Origin: Vulcanimicrobiota bacterium
GTDB lineage: Bacteria > Vulcanimicrobiota > Vulcanimicrobiia > Vulcanimicrobiales > Vulcanimicrobiaceae
Direction: 5' to 3'
Assembly (NCBI GenBank): GCA_003155175.1
Contig: PMFP01000139.1
Span: forward strand, 14,275-23,750
DNA: 9,476 nt
Below are positions 7,226-9,476 of this stretch, one piece after another (the stretch's first letter is position 1; the number at the start of each line of letters is the position of its first letter). Below the pieces are notes generated by a model. That model was not told the DNA's origin, ran no database searches, and saw only the letters and a program-made list of their open reading frames with translations. Both the position numbers and the translations under genes were made by a program.

Positions 7226-8561
7226 ACTCGCCGCTAGGATAGGACTCCGGAGGTTCGCCCGCGACCCAGACCGCGCTCGGCTCGAGCGGCGTCACGGCGT
7301 GCGTCCGATCGAAGTGATAGACCGCGTCGAACTGATCGAGCAGCCGCGCGTTAAAGTAATGGCTCTCCAGCTCGGTCTCGGGACGGTAAATCACGCCGAT
7401 GGCGCGCTCGCGGGCGATCGGGGGCAAACCGGCGAGAGCGGGGCGATTTCCGCGCAGGGGCAAGAAGAATCCCGCCGAGCCCAAATCGTGAAATACGCTT
7501 TCGTAGCTGTCGTGGCGCGCCGGAAGAACCGTCTTGCGCTCTTCCGGCGCGTGCCAGTCGGATGCGGCGGCGACGGTCCCCGCGTAGGTCGTAAAACCGA
7601 TCGAGACGCAGTCCGTTCCGTAGCGCGCGCGGGCGAGCGCGCCGATGTTCGTTTCTCCCCGCCGCGACATCGTCGTCGCGCCGGCGTCGCCGACGTGCGA
7701 GTTGTGCGCCCATACCACGGCCTTCGCAGGCCTCGGTCGGTCGGAAGACAAGTGCAACGTCAGCCGTCCGAGCGTGTCGAACATGTGCTCGTCGCGCAGG
7801 TTCCAGGTCGATATCGCATCGTCGAACATCGCGCCGTAATACGCTTCCGCGTGCGCGACGACGCGTGCGTTCTGCTCGGCAAAGAAGTACTCGTTCTCGA
7901 CGGAAATCTCGTGCTGCGAAGAAACGGCGCCGGCGTTGAGCATCGACTGAAGCACCGCGATCACCTCGGGCCGGCACGACGGGTGCGTGCCGAATCGAAG
8001 CGCGTAGCCGTACTCCTCGGGGTGCCGCTCGAACGTCTCGAGGCAGGCGTAGTGGCGTCGCGCTGTCGCTGCCGCCTGCGGGTCGACGCCGTCGAGATAC
8101 CGCAACACGGCTTCGATCGAGGCGTACATGCTGTAGAGGTCCAGGCCATAGAAGCCCGCCTTGGGCAACGCCCTCGAAGGGCACGTGTCGTTGTACGCGC
8201 GCAGCCAAGCGACGAATTCGAGCACCTCGGCGTTACGCCACATCCAGGTCGGGAATCGCTTGAATCCGCCGAGCGCGTCGTTCGGCAGCGCGTCGCCCGG
8301 CGCGCCGCGAACGTAGCGGTTCACGCGATACGCATCCGGCCAGTCGCCCTCGATGCAGACCGCCGTAAAACCCTTTTCGGCGATCAGCCGCTTCGTGAGA
8401 TCGGCGCGCTTAGCATAGAATTCGTGAGTTCCGTGCGTCGCTTCGCCGATCAGAACGATCGGGGCGTCGCCGACGACGTCGAAAACCGCGCGAGGCTCAT
8501 CGCCCGTTTCGAGTGAAACGATTTCGTCTTTCAGATGAACGAGCGCTACGCCACTTGCCAC
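7224..8561 (-). CDS. Erythromycin-esterase-family protein
   Basis: A 445-residue member of the erythromycin esterase (Ere) family. Conserved elements are VLIGEATHGTHEF (Glu40, His43), Arg52, the CIEGDWPDAYRVNRYV segment (about 69-84), GFYGLDLYSMYASIEAVL, and VVWAHNSHVGD (His286, His289). From memory of EreB, Glu43, His46 and Arg55 match Glu40, His43 and Arg52 here with constant spacing, so the active site looks complete. Known Ere enzymes hydrolyse the macrolide lactone ring, but most relatives in environmental bacteria have no shown macrolide activity, so resistance should not be assumed. There is no signal peptide, so it is cytoplasmic. The GTG start has GGAG nine bases upstream and overlaps the end of the phosphoribosyltransferase gene by 16 nt. 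Close coupling with that gene mirrors a known fusion protein. Confidence 0.93.
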   Translation of the reverse strand: MASGVALVHLKDEIVSLETGDEPRAVFDVVGDAPIVLIGEATHGTHEFYAKRADLTKRLIAEKGFTAVCIEGDWPDAYRVNRYVRGAPGDALPNDALGGFKRFPTWMWRNAEVLEFVAWLRAYNDTCPSRALPKAGFYGLDLYSMYASIEAVLRYLDGVDPQAAATARRHYACLETFERHPEEYGYALRFGTHPSCRPEVIAVLQSMLNAGAVSSQHEISVENEYFFAEQNARVVAHAEAYYGAMFDDAISTWNLRDEHMFDTLGRLTLHLSSDRPRPAKAVVWAHNSHVGDAGATTMSRRGETNIGALARARYGTDCVSIGFTTYAGTVAAASDWHAPEERKTVLPARHDSYESVFHDLGSAGFFLPLRGNRPALAGLPPIARERAIGVIYRPETELESHYFNARLLDQFDAVYHFDRTHAVTPLEPSAVWVAGEPPESYPSGE

Positions 8562-9208
8562 GTGTGGTGTCTCCGTTCGGCCTGGCTCAAAATCCGGCGC
8601 ACGTCCTCGTCGCTCACTTGCGCGAAATCGTCGTAGTAAAATGCGACGGCGTAAAACGGCTCGGGCATATACGGGCAGACGACGGCATCCGCGACGGTCT
8701 CGAGAAGTTCGCAGGCCGATCGCGATGCGACGGGGACGGCGACGACGATGCGCGCCGGTTTTCGCGTACGAACGGCCCGCGCGGCCGCGTACATCGTCGC
8801 TCCGGTTGCGAGGCCGTCGTCCACCAAGAGCACGGTCTTGCCTTCGAGCGGATAATCGCGACCGTCGCGATACGCTTCTTCGCGGCGACGCAGCTCGGCT
8901 AGTTCGCGCGTCAGCACGTCCCGGAACTGCACCGGCGTCACGCCGGCTTTTTCGATCAGCGCTTCGTCCGCGACGTAGCTCGCGTCGGACGCGACTGCAC
9001 CCATGGCCAGCTCGGGATGCCCCGGAACGCCAATCTTGCGGACCATATAAATGTCGAGCGGAGCGCGAAGCCGCTGGGCGACCTCGAAGGCCACCGGCAG
9101 CCCGCCCCGGGGAAGCGCGAGAACGATCGCCTCGCCGTCAAATGGATAGCGCACGAGCACGGCGGCCAATTGCCGCCCCGCCTCGGCTCGATTCAGGAAG
9201 AGTGCCAT
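8546..9208 (-). CDS. Phosphoribosyltransferase-domain protein (type I PRTase)
   Basis: A 220-residue cytoplasmic protein with a type I phosphoribosyltransferase fold. Family marks are ALPRGGLPVAFEVA (about 31-44), DIYMVRKIGVPGHPELAMGA (about 52-71), and the PRPP-binding loop VLLVDDGLATGAT (about 126-138) with its Asp-Asp pair. PRTases join a base to PRPP or act as PRPP-sensing regulators; this subgroup, often annotated only as a putative phosphoribosyltransferase next to or fused with hydrolases, has no settled substrate. The start MALFLNRAEAGRQLAAVL is chosen because GGAGG lies eight bases upstream; an ATG seven codons earlier (9229) has only a poor GGCGG. Length is normal for the domain. 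It is the first gene of the operon and overlaps the esterase-family gene by 16 nt, implying that the two products are made together. Confidence 0.92.
   Translation of the reverse strand: MALFLNRAEAGRQLAAVLVRYPFDGEAIVLALPRGGLPVAFEVAQRLRAPLDIYMVRKIGVPGHPELAMGAVASDASYVADEALIEKAGVTPVQFRDVLTRELAELRRREEAYRDGRDYPLEGKTVLLVDDGLATGATMYAAARAVRTRKPARIVVAVPVASRSACELLETVADAVVCPYMPEPFYAVAFYYDDFAQVSDEDVRRILSQAERRHHTWQVA
8571..8574 (-). promoter_or_regulatory. Ribosome binding site of the erythromycin-esterase-family gene, inside the upstream gene
   Basis: GGAG on the minus strand lies nine bases before the GTG at 8561. It is inside the last codons of the phosphoribosyltransferase gene. The good spacing supports this GTG as the real start and therefore a true 16-nt gene overlap. 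Confidence 0.6.
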
Positions 9209-9216
9209 ACCCTTTC

Positions 9217-9221
9217 CCTCC
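9217..9221 (-). promoter_or_regulatory. Ribosome binding site that sets the phosphoribosyltransferase start
   Basis: A perfect GGAGG on the minus strand, eight bases before the ATG at 9208. It favours this start over the in-frame ATG at 9229, whose coding sequence would run through the site. Confidence 0.75.
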
Positions 9222-9229
9222 GCTTCCAT

Positions 9230-9389
9230 CGTACCGCCATAAGAAGAAGGCCGGACGAAGGCCGCTTCTCGGGACCTTCACAAGTCGCGGAACTTTGCGC
9301 GCGGCCGTCCCTGCGCGCAGGCAGGGGGCGCGGGCGAGGCCGTGAAGCAGACCTTTCTCGCATCCAGCCAACAAGGGTACGTGACCAGC
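9230..9389. other. Divergent intergenic region with small inverted repeats
   Basis: This non-coding stretch lies between the operon's first gene and a divergent plus-strand gene, and should hold the operon promoter. Two structures are visible. An imperfect hairpin at 9242-9269 has arms AGAAG/CTTCT and GGCC/GGCC with a seven-base loop. A perfect 12-bp palindrome, CCTGCGCGCAGG, lies at 9310-9321 and can extend as CCCTGC/GCAGGG (9309-9326). The palindrome could be an operator or simply GC-rich chance. No convincing -35/-10 pair was recognised. Confidence 0.4.
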
Positions 9390-9476
9390 ATGTCCTCCCA
9401 ACCCATCGGCGACAAGATTCACGAAGTCCACGAAGAGCTCGTGAAAGCCGCCGGCCGGCACGGCGAAGACGCGAAG
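9390..9476 (+). CDS. Unidentified gene, N-terminal fragment (cut by window edge)
   Basis: Twenty-nine codons are open up to the right edge. The peptide starts MSSQPIGDKIHEVHEELVKA and continues with Gly, His and acidic residues. It looks like a charged, amphipathic helix with no signal peptide. GTG codons at 9342 and 9381 are in the same frame, and AAGGG lies about 12 bases before the ATG, so the start is uncertain. I do not recognise the family. The coding strand is supported only by the absence of stops and a plausible helical composition. The competing minus-strand frame here is rich in Gly, Arg and Pro and overlaps the start of the phosphoribosyltransferase gene, so it is less likely. Confidence 0.4.
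   Translation, partial: MSSQPIGDKIHEVHEELVKAAGRHGEDAK

Larger units (their letters stand above)
1827..9208 (-). other. Predicted six-gene operon
   Basis: Six minus-strand genes follow each other: phosphoribosyltransferase, erythromycin-esterase-family protein, universal stress protein, two propeller lipoproteins and a GNAT acetyltransferase. Junctions are a 16-nt overlap, a 6-nt gap, a gap of 24 or 75 nt depending on the start chosen, a gap of 13 or 28 nt, and a 26-nt gap. No terminator-like hairpin was seen between them, and a strong one follows the last gene. Co-transcription is inferred from this spacing. An internal promoter before the propeller genes cannot be excluded, as that is the widest gap. 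Confidence 0.65.

Noticed and set aside
6879..8516. A 545-codon open frame on the plus strand
   Set aside because: It is antisense to the usp and erythromycin-esterase-family genes, is rich in Arg, Val and Gly and shows no motif, whereas both minus-strand genes have clear family motifs.
7224..8561. Macrolide resistance determinant
   Set aside because: Family membership alone does not show macrolide hydrolysis; the chromosomal, stress-operon context and lack of mobile elements argue for a native role.
9138..9461. A 107-codon minus-strand frame upstream of the phosphoribosyltransferase
   Set aside because: It overlaps the well-supported phosphoribosyltransferase start in another frame, has no good ribosome site and is low-complexity Gly/Arg/Pro-rich.

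Overview
This is a GC-rich bacterial window of about 9.5 kb holding nine protein-coding genes. Two run off the window edges. No RNA gene, CRISPR array or insertion sequence was seen. Several predicted lipoproteins have a Cys-Gly-rich start, and two of them carry PQQ-like beta-propellers. Together with strong GC bias at third codon positions, this suggests an environmental bacterium of a deep-branching lineage such as Candidatus Eremiobacterota (WPS-2). That is only an impression from sequence style, and Acidobacteriota or Chloroflexota relatives are not excluded.

Layout, left to right. (1) The N-terminal part of an NAD(P)-dependent aldehyde dehydrogenase lies on the minus strand and is cut by the left edge. 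(2) Divergent from it, on the plus strand, is a 372-residue secreted lipoprotein of unknown function. (3) A strong hairpin terminator at about 1776-1815 separates this lipoprotein from a convergent minus-strand gene train. (4) Read in its own direction (right to left), the train encodes a phosphoribosyltransferase, an erythromycin-esterase-family protein, a universal stress protein (UspA type), two tandem paralogous PQQ-like beta-propeller lipoproteins, and a small GNAT acetyltransferase. Junctions are a 16-nt overlap or short gaps of roughly 6 to 75 nt, so all six are probably one operon ending at the shared terminator. (5) To the right of the operon is a roughly 180-bp intergenic stretch with small inverted repeats, then the first 29 codons of an unidentified plus-strand gene.

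Two themes stand out. First, the phosphoribosyltransferase, erythromycin-esterase and Usp genes are adjacent and tightly coupled. The first two domains are known, from memory, as a single fused protein in Mycobacterium tuberculosis (Rv2030c, in the dormancy regulon next to Usp genes), so this looks like a split version of that stress module. Second, the two propeller lipoproteins and the oppositely oriented lipoprotein at 639-1757 appear to share an N-terminal two-part module after the lipobox. This points to a local family of surface proteins that uses one N-terminal module with or without a propeller. The operon thus links a cytoplasmic stress-type module to two envelope proteins. Why they are linked cannot be told from the sequence.
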